DNA from: Hyparrhenia diplandra
Taxonomy: Eukaryota; Streptophyta; Magnoliopsida; Poales; Poaceae
Direction: 5' to 3'
DNA length: 64,000 nt
NCBI GenBank assembly: GCA_015847255.1
Contig: JADLZK010007339.1
Span: forward strand, 426,501-490,500
Of this stretch, positions 1-10,600 are shown piece after piece. The notes under the pieces are model-generated. The model searched no databases and had not been told where the DNA came from. It was given only the letters and a program-made list of their open reading frames with translations. A program made the position numbers and the translations under genes. Each line of letters starts with the position of its first letter. The stretch's first letter is position 1.

Positions 1-59
1 GTTAAATAAAGAAATAAATTGAAAATGGTTAGTTAAATAAATAAATGGAAAAAAAAAAA

Positions 60-75
60 ACACACACACACACAT
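60..75. repeat. (CA)n microsatellite
   Basis: A short A run followed by a CA dinucleotide run lies about 90 bases upstream of the first TATA box. It is simple-sequence DNA with no other signal. Confidence 0.8.
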
Positions 76-161
76 AAGGCGGTTACCGAAATCCCCAAAT
101 CGAAAGAAATCCCCAAATCGAAATCCAAAATCGATCGGCCGCCTCCACTTCCCCGGCCGGC

Positions 162-168
162 TATAAAA
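162..168 (+). promoter_or_regulatory. TATA box of the first gene
   Basis: TATAAAA stands in a GC-rich context about 150 bases upstream of the ATG at 315. This places the transcription start near 190-200 and makes the in-frame codon at 186 an unlikely start. Confidence 0.7.
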
Positions 169-314
169 GCCGCGTTGTACGGGCGGTGGAGGCTTCACCG
201 GCCCGCCCGCATTTCGCCCCCGGCTCTTCCCTCCCTCCTTCGCCCCGCTCCTCCCTCCCGCACCGCACCTCTCGTCCGCCTCCGCAGCGCACTCGCCCGC
301 CACCAGCAGCAGCC

Positions 315-1087
315 ATGGCGGCTAACCACTTCCCGGAGGTGATGGTTGTATCCATCGACGACGCCGAGGCCATCCCGACCCACGCCGGGCCTCTTCGCGT
401 GGTGCTCGTGCAAGCGCCCTCTCTCAGCGACGCACGCCACATCCTGGCGGTGCTCAGGGCCAAGGGGGTCCTCCTGCACCCGCACGGCGCGGCGGAAGGT
501 TTTGATGACTTCGGCGCCGCGCTCGAGCAGCAGGCGGCGGGATCCGGCTCGGACGACTCCCAGGGCGGCGACCTCGGCGAGGGGCTCCAGGAACAGGACC
601 AGGAGCACCTCCTCGCCCTCTCCGACGCGGACGCCGACGCCGACGCCGACCACCTCCTCGTCCTCTCCGACGCGGACGCCGACGCCGACGCCGACCACGG
701 CCACCACCACCAGGCCATGCACGCCAACGACGACCAGGCCGCCCAGGGGTGGGATGTGGTCAACCTCGATGGTTTCCGCAGCGCCGTCGACCTAGGGCTG
801 CTTCTCGAGGAGCTCGTGTCGGACGTCACCCCCGCCTCGTCGCCGACCCAGCAGACCTCGCCGCGTTCCACCTTCTCCGCGCCCACGGCAGGACCATCCG
901 CCGCATCGGGAAGCAGTTCCCCGCGCTCATGGGCCAGGCGCCCGTCACTCTCGGCAACTACATCAAGAACACCACCGTCGCTGGGAAGGGTGGGGACTGG
1001 ATCGCCTCGCGTTGCGCCGAAGTCCTCAACCGGGCCGTGAACCTCTACGACAAGACCGAGGTCTTCTTCCAGCAGCCCGGCAACTGA
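315..1087 (+). CDS. Hypothetical acidic protein with Asp-Ala repeats, one frameshift
   Basis: I do not recognise this protein. The ATG at 315 has a good context (CAGCCATGGCG) and follows a TATA box by about 150 bases. The first half reads as a regulator-like segment (VVSIDDAEAIP), then an acidic stretch with two exact 15-residue units containing SDADADADADH, then a His-rich patch. The second half (DLAAFHLLRAHGRTIRRIG onward, ending FFQQPGN) lies in another frame. The open stretch is 773 bases, one short of a multiple of three. Adding one C to the C run at 828-833 joins the halves smoothly (DVTPRLVADPADLAAF), so I infer one continuous protein of about 257 residues and a lost base. The C-terminal part looks conserved and globular. 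A very short intron is an unlikely alternative. Confidence 0.6.
606..695 (+). repeat. Exact 45-bp tandem duplication in the coding sequence
   Basis: Two 45-base units (606-650 and 651-695), differing by about one base, encode the repeated acidic Asp-Ala blocks. The inner part is itself a GAC-GCC hexamer repeat, so slippage is the likely origin. Confidence 0.9.
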
Positions 1088-3188
1088 TCGGAGTTGGAAC
1101 CCATGTGAGTAGCACGAGTAGTAAGGCTGCAATCAAGGGACCGCGATTCATCATGCATGTTACTGTTACCCATTCGTTGATGACCTGGATGCCTGTGAAA
1201 TTGCATTCGTTGATAACCTGGATGGCTGGATGCCTATGAAATTGGATTGGTTGTCAGTTTGAATCTGTACATTCTGCCTTACGTTTGAATCTGATGAATC
1301 AAGTCAAGTTTGGTTGCTTTCTCTTGCCTCTCTGCATGATTTAATGGGCATCTTAACTCTGTTCTACAGAAATTAACATGAAAGATTTATTGCATGTTTC
1401 CAGTAAAGAGATACTAGTTTGGCCCATTTAATGGCCACATGATAAGCCTGGGCACATATTTTTCTGAACTCATAATATCTGATTATCGCTATCAATTTTC
1501 TCTTTTTTTTTTTTTTTTTTTTTGGTCTAAATCTGAAGATCTTTGGGGTAAATGGCAAACTGAACTGCAAGTGTCACATGGTGTGCTGAAAGGACCTTCA
1601 TCATTTTGTTTGGATGTCCTGATTACACGTTGTCAAACATTTTTTTTTTTGGTGTACGGAACCGATACAAGTAGTCGTCTAGATAGTATCCACGCTAGCT
1701 AATCATGAACTTCCCTCTTCCTAATTATAAGCCGACTTTTTTGGTTCATCCATTTTGTCATGTATCTAGACATATTATTATATCTATATGCATAGAAAAA
1801 TTGGTTTATCCATTTGGAACGGAGGGAGTATTTGGGAAGAATGGTCTTTCTTGGTTTTCTCCCATATATTTTTGGACTAGCTATTTAGTGCGAACTCTGT
1901 CTCCTACTTCTATGAACTTATGAATTCTCACTATCCCTGTGTGTCTCTTTATGTCTAAATCTGAAGATCTTCAGAGTTAATGGCATACTGAACTGCAAAT
2001 CTCACGTGGTGTGCTGAAAAGCACCTACTATTTGTTTCCTTCTTTTTCTTTTGTTTGGATATCCTGATTGCATGTTTCCTTTCCTTTTTTTTTTTTTTTT
2101 TTTTTTTTTTGCATAAGAAGTCGATTCAGGTAGTGCTACTTCTGTGAACTTATGAAATCTCACTATCCCTGTGTGTGTCTCTTTATGTCTAAATCTGAAG
2201 ATGTTTTGGAGTAAATGGCAAACTGAACTGCAAGTCTCACATGGCGTGCTGAAAGGACCTTCATCATTTTGTTTGGATGTCCTGATTGCATGTTTTCTTT
2301 TATTTTTTTTTTTTTCCATAAGAAGTTGATTCAGGTCGTATAGATAGCATCCACACTAATCATGTTATTTGGAAGAATGTTTGCTCTCGGTTTCTCCCAT
2401 ACATTTGGACGTTGCTTTGTCCTGTCTGAACAACCATCCAGTGCAGCCTCAACTGAACTTTGACTCCATGCCAAAGTTTTCACTGATGATATCAATATTC
2501 TGCTTCATTCAGTATTCCTGGAAGTCAGTTGTGTGTGCATTTTTTTCCTTTACCTGATTATTGCTGCTGTACGTGCATGTTGTATGTCAAGCTGAGACGC
2601 CTGACATTTGAATGTAATCTTGAGCTGGAATGTGGGTGTTTCTTTACAGTTTACTTTGAAATAATGCCACGGTATCTACATTGAAAAACTCCTACCGCAG
2701 CTCAGCAAGGGAGCAGGGATAGTCTTTTAAAAACTCTTGCAAGTACCCCGGCTCAAAATCTGGCTCAAACTCCTATTGGTACCCCGGCTCACTCTCATAA
2801 AGAGCAGAGTAATACCCGGGCTTAGCAACGCTCAAAATATAAAACATTTGACCTTTATAGATCTATTATTTTAACTATATACCTAGACATAGTGTATATA
2901 TAAATGTATATTAAAAACTATGTCAAAAAAATCAAAACATAACCAACGTTAGAAGCATGTCTGGTAGCTTGATTGAAGAAATCTATGTATACAGTGGACA
3001 CACAAACAGTTTCAAATAACAAATGGCATACCGAAGTTATTATTAACTAATAAGAGGTTCTTCAGCACATCCAAACCCAAAAACTACTCGTAACCCAGTA
3101 AAACAGCGACTTCAGCACAGCGCTCAAGTACTGGAGCTACACAATAGATATTATCCATAATTATGAAGAGCTGAAACATACTCAGCAT
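1088..3188. other. Intergenic region, repeat-rich
   Basis: This holds the 3' flank of the first gene, T-rich tracts near 1503-1523 and 2085-2110, a threefold repeat (separate entry), a Stowaway-like terminus near 1818-1834 (ACGGAGGGAGTA) and an AT-rich stretch to 3188. No gene is seen. Confidence 0.6.
1529..2335. repeat. Three diverged copies of a roughly 110-bp unit
   Basis: Units begin near 1529, 1957 and 2191 with AAATCTGAAGAT and share the later blocks AACTGAACTGCAA, GTGTGCTGAAA or GCGTGCTGAAA, and TTTGTTTGGAT-TCCTGATT. Copies two and three also share their upstream flank (CTCACTATCCCTGTGTG), giving a period of about 234 bases. Each copy is followed by a T tract and an AAGTAGTCG or AAGTCGATTCAGG-like block. 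Confidence 0.8.
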
Positions 3189-6100
3189 CTAAAGCTCAAC
3201 AGCATGGCATCGTCGACAAGTCTCGACAACACTTAGCTTTACCGTATACGGAACTTTAGGTTCAATGTACGTCCTGATGGCCAAGAGCCCTCGTTGAGCT
3301 TCCTTGAGAATATGAATGGGCAATGGGGAGCACTTGTCACTTCTATAAACTGGCTCGAAGCACCTACAAGAACTCTGCTGGGTCTCCAATGTAAGGCATT
3401 CCAGTGATGTCATGCTCTCAACAATATGGCATGTTAGCTCAACAAGACTCTTTGCTGACGTGAATCCTCGGATCTTAACTGTCTTCAATCTGTGGTGCTG
3501 CTGTCCTTGCATCTTCCTCAGCTCTGAGGGATCTGCGAATATGGAGACGTGTTCCATTTTATACTGGGATACCTATATATCATATAAGATGAAAAAAGAA
3601 AAAAAAAAGTTATAGTCATGGTTCTGCAGTGTTACCTACTGCTACATTACAAATATGAACGGCAACTTACATCCAAGACAAAAGTTTCCAAGGAAGGACA
3701 ACCATCAAAAAAGGAAACAAGAGAGAGATAATCATAGGCCGGAGGAAAGGTACTGGCATAAAATAAAATAGTAAGGCTATTGAGGTGGAGATATTTGCTA
3801 TGCAGCAATGGTGTATTGATGATCTGCAAAAAAAGATGAACAGGCTAGTTATACTCCAAGGCATATGACTGCTGTAAATATATGGAATCAAAATATGAAT
3901 ATTGCTGGTCAAGCCAAGACTAGTATACCTCTCCTGAAGAATATATAGTGGCAACTTTAAGGTTTGGCATGCTGGACGGAAGTTCAACACAAACGTGATG
4001 AACTGAGCCAGGGAAGGACAAACTTAGAAACTTCATTTGCAATGTTTCTCCGAGCGACAGTTGAATGCGCTTTCCTTCATAGTCAAAGCGGAAAATATTT
4101 GGAGCTTTGCTTTCTATCATTTTCAGCTTGCAACAACCAAAAACCTCTAGGTACCTTAGGCGCTGCAGCGTGCAAGGGAGCTTCAAGCAACCTATCTCAA
4201 CACAATACCGCATTACCAACACCTCCAAGGCAAAAGAATTGGAGAGAAGGCACCCTAAATCGTCCCCAGTAAAACTGACATGAGAAAGATGCAGTTTTGT
4301 CAGGCTTCTCAAACAACCAAGTTCAGTTGTGGGACGGAAGGAGCAACCAGTAAATTTTAGGTATCGGATTGAGTCTCCACTCCCATTAGATAAGAGTGAG
4401 CATGGGAAGTTGTATTTTGCTAATGTTGGTGTTAAAAGTGAAAGTTCTTCGATTCCTGATTTAACAGCAACCTGCAGCCAACTATCGAGATAACCATTGT
4501 AACCTCCACACATCTCAATGTTGAGTTTCTTGACACCAATGCATGAGTGCCTTTTCAGAATCTGGTCAACTTTGCTACAGAAATCTCTGGCAATATGTTT
4601 CTTCTTATTCGATCTCAGCGTGCTGACACTGAAAGTGAGGTTGGGATGGCACCTCCAGGAACGTAGAAAAGCTTGAGATACACAGGCAGCTCGAGCAGCA
4701 GATTGCATTGGCATTAGGGAATGTATATAACACCAGATGTCCTACACGCATGTTACAAAAGCATGGAAGAGAAAATTCAGCATTAGAAATATAAAGGCAA
4801 ATGGTTAATCTAGATGGTGGGGGAAAGTACTGAAGAAAACTATGACACCGTAAACAAGGTACTATGCACATTGTTGCACAATGAGTTTTCAATGGCTGCG
4901 TTAAAAACAAAGTATGCACCTAGAGCTGATTAGATACTTTGAAAACTATTCATACTTCTTTACTTCAAAGAAATATGCATGTATGTATGGACAGTGAGGT
5001 CGATACATGCTTCAAATTCAGTGTTGATTGGACACAACAAACATGCACGTATTATGGAAAGGGAATGAAACTACGAATGGAGCATCTGTTGATATTAAAA
5101 CAACAGGAAGTCCATGCAATTGTGTTGTATCGATCAACTTCTGCGCAAGAGACATGATGTAAACCTTGACCGCTAAAGTGATAGGATAATAGGCCAAACA
5201 GGCAGGGGAGAGGGGCAGGGCGGCGCACAAGGGACTAAAAAACTGAATTTCATTACCAAGGCAACGAAATTACAAGAGCTATTGTCCAGAAACACAGATC
5301 ACCGATGACGAAACTAAAAACCTCTCAGGCACACGACCGCCCAGGGAGCACATGCCTGAGGACCCCACAACTGTTATGAGTTTTAATATGCATTATTATC
5401 TTTTTATTTAATTAAAATATTAGAACATACCCTCGTCTCGGATTTGTTTAGAAAATTGCGGTATCCGCATATCAGTATCCTTCTGATATCCGTATACATG
5501 CTGCATAGCCCTAAATCACTACAAATTAGTTAGAAAATAGCTAAGTATATTACTTTCATTTGTTCATTGATCTAGCAAAAATAGCAAATAAAAAGATCTA
5601 CTTATCTAATGGTTAATAGGTTCCTAAATTTAGTCATAACTCTTCTAGTATCTACTGAGAGGGCCTTTAAAGTAATGAAGCTTGTCAGATAAATCCTAGA
5701 AGTAGGATTGCAGATGGTGCTTTGCGTGTACAATTATATATATCATTGTTTCTCATTTATTTTGCTGTTCCATGAATTTTATCAACGCTTGGTTGGTTCT
5801 CGGTAGGCCAGCACCCCCCAACCCAATATCTGAATCCTGGCTCTGCCCCTGTGAACAGGACAAATAAAAGAGTGCTATCCAACAAGGGTATGAACCATGC
5901 AGGTCTAAATCACAAGGAATTGCCTGTAATGGTCCAATGGAGATAACATGGGACACATCCAGGGAGACAGTACTACATGATGGTGCCTTTAGAGACATGT
6001 CATGGCAAACCTAACAGGGAACCATTTTATTAGATCATACTGCCGCCATTCCCAATTATAAGGTGGTGTAGCTTTTTTTAGATACATAGCTTTCGTTATG

Positions 6101-6982
6101 AACTTAGATATACACTGTCAGATACAGAAAAAGGAATGTATCTACAAAAGCCAAAACATCTTGTAATTCGGAACGGATGGAGTATATTCCAAGGATTTTA
6201 TAGATGGCACAACGATTAGTGGAAGCAAAATCTATTGATGGTAGGTTGAGAGGCTCCAAGCCCAAGAAATCCCGGCTTTTACACATTGGAGGCCAGAAGA
6301 TGGTTATTGTTGTACCTAGTTAGGAGCAAACACTAGCTGTTTTTAAAAGTTATATAATTGTGCACAACAGTTGGAAAAACACAAGGGTTTGGGAGCCACA
6401 TGGTTTACTGACATTTCATTTCAGTAGCATTGAGAAGCTGCCATGGCGTACCTCTGGAAGCCTAGGCATCTGTGCCTCACCACCTTGAGAAACAGCTTCT
6501 TGCTGGCAGGGTGAGACCTCATTATTATTATCCTCCCGTGACGCAACCAACCCATCTGCAGCACAGCATTGGTGATTATGAGTAATGCGGACAATTGAGG
6601 CGCAAGGCAACAAATGCACACAGAGGAATCCGTTTTTCTACTCTTGACAAACATCAGACAGCTTTGTTAAAAGAGAGAGGTTTTGACAATATGGTCGAAG
6701 GCAAAGAAAGAATAGTACAGTGCAGGCCATCAGCCACTGCTTTCAATATCTGCTCCCTCACAAGGAGAGGCTCTCAACGAGGTGGGTGGGTGTATTCTGC
6801 AAACAGATTCACATGTGCAAAACTACAAGGTGGGTGTAGAAAAAGTTTGGATTTTTTCTATCAACGAGGAAAAAGAAACAGAGAAAAGGCGGCGGCAGCT
6901 TACAAGTGGTCTGCGCTCGCCGGCGAAGGCGGTCCGGCTGCCTCTCCATGGACATGTGCTGCATAAGATCCACAAGCCCCAT
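3189..6982 (-). CDS. F-box/LRR protein with FBD-type C-terminus, five exons
   Basis: F-box proteins of this type are the substrate-recognition subunits of SCF ubiquitin ligases; the substrate is unknown. I built the model complement(3189..3572, 3671..3823, 3929..4741, 6452..6555, 6904..6982). All junctions are GT-AG, all phases agree, and the sum is 1533 bases (510 residues plus stop) with no frameshift. The F-box is split by the 1.7-kb intron between LPE and DIWCYIHSLMPMQSAARAA. Leucine-rich repeat-like segments follow (LRSLTKLHLSHVSFTGDDL, LRYLEVFGC). The C-terminal exon ends IRTYIEPKVP-VKLSVVETCRRCHAVEL, a tail common in rice F-box families. The start at 6982 is the first ATG (MGLVDLMQHMSMERQ); the ATGs at 6955 or 6949 are alternatives. 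The first small exon is the least certain part. Confidence 0.9.
5420..5852 (+). mobile_element. 3' relic of a hAT-type transposon
   Basis: Bases near 5655-5690 read STERAFKVMKLVR, the start of the hAT C-terminal dimerisation motif, and then break up. The block ends near 5850 in CCTGGCTCTGCCCCTG; read backwards this is CAGGGGCAGAGCCAGG, like the ends of plant hAT elements of the CAGTGGCGGA type. It lies inside the F-box gene intron. No coding capacity remains. Confidence 0.5.
6040..6182. mobile_element. Stowaway-like MITE
   Basis: Imperfect inverted ends: CTGCCGCCATTCCCAATTATAAG on the left against CTTGTAATTCGGAACGGATGGAG on the right, flanked by TA on both sides. Size about 143 bases, in the intron of the F-box gene. 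Confidence 0.75.
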
Positions 6983-7255
6983 GTCTTGCTCTGCGTGCAA
7001 TATATATAGATAATCTATATATCCCGGGCCGGAATCGAATCGAACCAAACCGAAACACCTCTCTGCCTGCCTGCCTTGAACTGAATCCCCTCCAGATCCA
7101 GCCCCTCCCTATTGGAGGAGTGGCAATTTGAGGGAGGGATTGGACTCAGATTTGGGAATCCGACCCAACAACGAGATTGGCTTTGGTTACGACAGGGACG
7201 GCTGCTGGAGTTGGGTTCGATTTTTGAGGCCGCGTTTGGCCGGCGGCCGGCCGGA

Positions 7256-7420
7256 CTCAGTTTTACACGGCTTCTTCTCTGGCTCTTGAGGGGAGGGGAG
7301 GGGAGGGAGGGGAGCCCTAGGAAAACTGTACGAGCTGCCCCCGTGTGGGAGCGCTGCTGATTTCCTCTACGAAAGCGGCTACGGATAGACCATCCACGTC
7401 CCCACAATTTGGTGGATCAT
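7256..7420. other. Upstream region of the F-box gene
   Basis: A moderately GC-rich stretch with a GGGAGGGGAGG run near 7289-7312. Open frames on both strands here are short and I recognise none. It may hold the 5' leader and promoter of the minus-strand F-box gene. Confidence 0.35.
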
Positions 7421-7589
7421 TTTTGCAAAAAAAAAAAAGCCCTTATCTTTCAAGAAAATCGTGTTCAGGACGTCAGGTCCAGCCAGGCCCCTATTTGTTC
7501 ATGTGCCTAGCCGTTTTTTCGAGCAGGTCCCCATATTATGAGAATCCATAAAACCCCCAACCTCAACCAACAAATATATACCGCCCTCT

Positions 7590-7625
7590 CCTTCTCTTCA
7601 AAAAAAAAAAAAAAAAAAAAAAAAA
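7590..7625. repeat. Poly-A tract
   Basis: A run of about 25 A residues sits between the upstream region and the GC-rich start of the unexplained 7.6-14 kb tract. It could be a retroposition scar or slippage. Confidence 0.7.
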
Positions 7626-10600
7626 CTCCTCCTATTTCTCCCGTCGCTCCTTCCCTCTCCGTCCCAGCGCGGGAAGGCGGCAACGGCGGCTTCCTCCTCC
7701 TCCTCCCAGCGCGGCGCCCTCCTCCAACGACTTGCCCTCCTCTTCCTCTCCTCCCACGTGCAACTAGCCCCTAGGTGCCTGTGCTCAGTGAAACCCTAGG
7801 TCCTGTGCTGAAGGGCCCCTAGCGGCGCGTGGCGGTGGCGGCGTGCAGCGGCAACCCTCTTCCTCGTCGTCGTCGTCCTCCTGCTCCGTCTTTAGGCATC
7901 CATGGGCGTTCAACGAAACCCTAGCTGTCCGCGTTGGTGGTGGTGGCTGCGTCGGCGGCAGTCCTCCTCGTCGCCCTCCCCCCTTCTCCTCCTCTAGCGC
8001 CACCTGCAATTTGTCGGAGGTGAGATATGTCCCAGCAACATTTACCACCATTTTGGAAATTTTCCTTCTCATTCCAATCAATTATTTTACACATGGTTCT
8101 CTTATTTATTTATATGGATATGGATGCAGTTGCCACCAGCTTCCAACTATTGCACATGAATATGAATGGGTCAATACGGAGGCCGTGGATTATTTTTCCT
8201 TCATGGGCAACATTGTCAATGAAGTTGTTAACCATTTTCGTATTAACAGTTTGAAGGTCCAGACCTTTCTGTGCAACGTGGATCTGATCCAATTACAGGG
8301 GTATACATGTATTAATGTATTATGCCTCCTAATATTTATTTGGTTTCCGTCATTCACATGCTCTGTCTATAAGATGTATTTTTTTGGTGTTCAGTTAGCT
8401 AGGTCTGAAATAACCTTCAGAACTTATTATTACTTGACGATTCTGTCATGAGAGAATAGTACCATGATTAATGATAATATGGTTTTGTGTGATTTGATTA
8501 GATTTACTGTTACAAAATATATAACTGCCTCTTGATTTCAATTGGATGTCCTTTCTAGCACTTTCAGTGTATATGGATTGGTATTGTGGTTACTTGGCGT
8601 GGTTTAGAATTTGTAGCTGCCAATTTGCATTTGTGGGTTCGATGATTAAAGTGAAAGATTGATCATGCTCCTTAGTGATTGGTAAGTTCACATCTCTTTC
8701 CTTTTTTCCAGTCCTCTTTTGAGTATCTCTCTGATTGAGTCAGGGCCACAGAACACTTTTTTTTTAGCAATGGAAAATTTGCCCTGTTCTTGTATCTTCA
8801 TATTATAACTCCTTGTAGCTCCAAGTCTCTGAGTTATTATATCACAGCACAAACATGATCTAGGAATTTCATATAACCTCTGCTACAAATTCAAAGATGT
8901 TTCTGCACTAGCTGCACCTGGTTATGCCTACTACCTCTTCTCATGTTCTCCTTCCTGATCTAAACATGACTATTCTAAACATGAATATATGGCTGATGCA
9001 TCATATTTCAACCTTCCTATATGTTTCCTAACAAAACTGAAGTCATTCTTTTCACGTTGACTTATTTCGATTTTCAGCCAAAGGACCACACAGCTAAATA
9101 GTTATCCAGAGTTCTTAGTTGCAAAAATAATGTGAATGCACTTAGTTACCTACAGTCTGGAAAGCTAGCACATCTATATAGTGAGTTTCCTCTTTCATTA
9201 TTGCAGTCCATTTACTACATGCAGACATTAAGACTGCAGAGAAATAATTGTGGATTTTTAAGAAACACCTTTGACATGTCATGACATGTCGTACTTGATT
9301 CATGTGTTACCTTGCCAAATTTTTGGCTCCTACATAGTAATCTCAAAGTTTTGACTGTATTATGCCTTTGCAATGGTCCTAGATTCGATTACTGGGATGC
9401 TATATACTGCTTGTATTTTTAGTCCACTTATATGTTCCTAGGTGTTGGTCTTTCAAATTTCAGCTGTACTATGGTTTTGCTATGGCCATACATTCAATTA
9501 CTGACTTGGCCATAAATAGGTAAGATGTTTGTCATATTTAGATGGTGAATAATTGCTTCTTGCATCTCCAGACTGCATGTTTTCAGAAAACAAGAATGCC
9601 ATTGTTTGTTTGAACCGTCCCACAGCAGCTGCGAAGTTATTTTGGGAGGATAAATATGGATTGGTGCCATTGCTTGTCTCAAGTTATCTGCATAAAGAGT
9701 CCTAGATAGTCGTTTTAATAAAGTATAGATGATTACCACTGAAGCAAATTCTTGATGCCTATTTAAAATTCTGTGGCATTTATTTCAGATCTGAGCTGAT
9801 GTTCTCAGCAAACAGTGAGCAGTTGAATGGATTTCTTCTGAGATTAAATGGCATGAAACAATTTTTCCTCCAATGTTTTATTTATTTTTCTCTGTGTGAT
9901 GCATCATGTTTTGCACAGGCAAGAGTTTATCATTTAATATTTCATCCTCGGTCAAATATATCAGTGCATGATGCAGGCACTCTGGTTTGTTTTCAATGAA
10001 AGATTAAAAAAAATACAATTTGTAAGCCTCACATTATGCTAGAAAAAATCCGTCGTTCAGTGGAATAAATGGCTAAACACATGACTTCATTAATTCTATT
10101 GGTCAGAAATGTATGCTAAATCTGCCACCATTCTCTGAATTTTTTTATCAAAGCGGTGTGATCATTCTTCTTGTCCTTTTTATGTTCATTTCAATGGTTG
10201 TCTTAACTATATTTTTATTAGATGAATGTCCTTTCATACTCAATAGTGGTCTTACCTAAACTTTTGTACAGGTTCTGCCCTTTCGTACTCAATCATGTTT
10301 GTTGCTGATTGTGGTTGTTGCTGCAGTACCTAAGGTCCACATGCTATGACCGTCGACATGAACACCGGTTCATTGACTTGGTTCTTAGAAAAAAGATTAG
10401 TCTAGCTAACTAAAAAAATAGAGCATCCTTGAACTGCTTAGTACCACCTCTACTATGATTCTTGCTGCAACACTTGAGACTATTAATCCAATGAATTATT
10501 TTGAGTCTACACTTGAGTCTACACTTGAGACTATTAATCCAATGAACCATATTTACACCCAAGTGAATGAGATGGGTTCTACTTCTGCATGTACTACCTG

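Noticed and set aside
812..851. A tiny GT-AG intron to explain the frame change in the first gene
   Set aside because: About 40 bases is too short for a plant intron, and adding one C at 828-833 joins the frames with sensible residues.
161..1132. Long minus-strand frame opposite the first gene (323 codons) and its overlapping frames
   Set aside because: It is a shadow of the GC-rich plus-strand coding region: low-complexity Ser/Ala/Arg content, no motif, and the TATA box and conserved C-terminus are on the plus strand.
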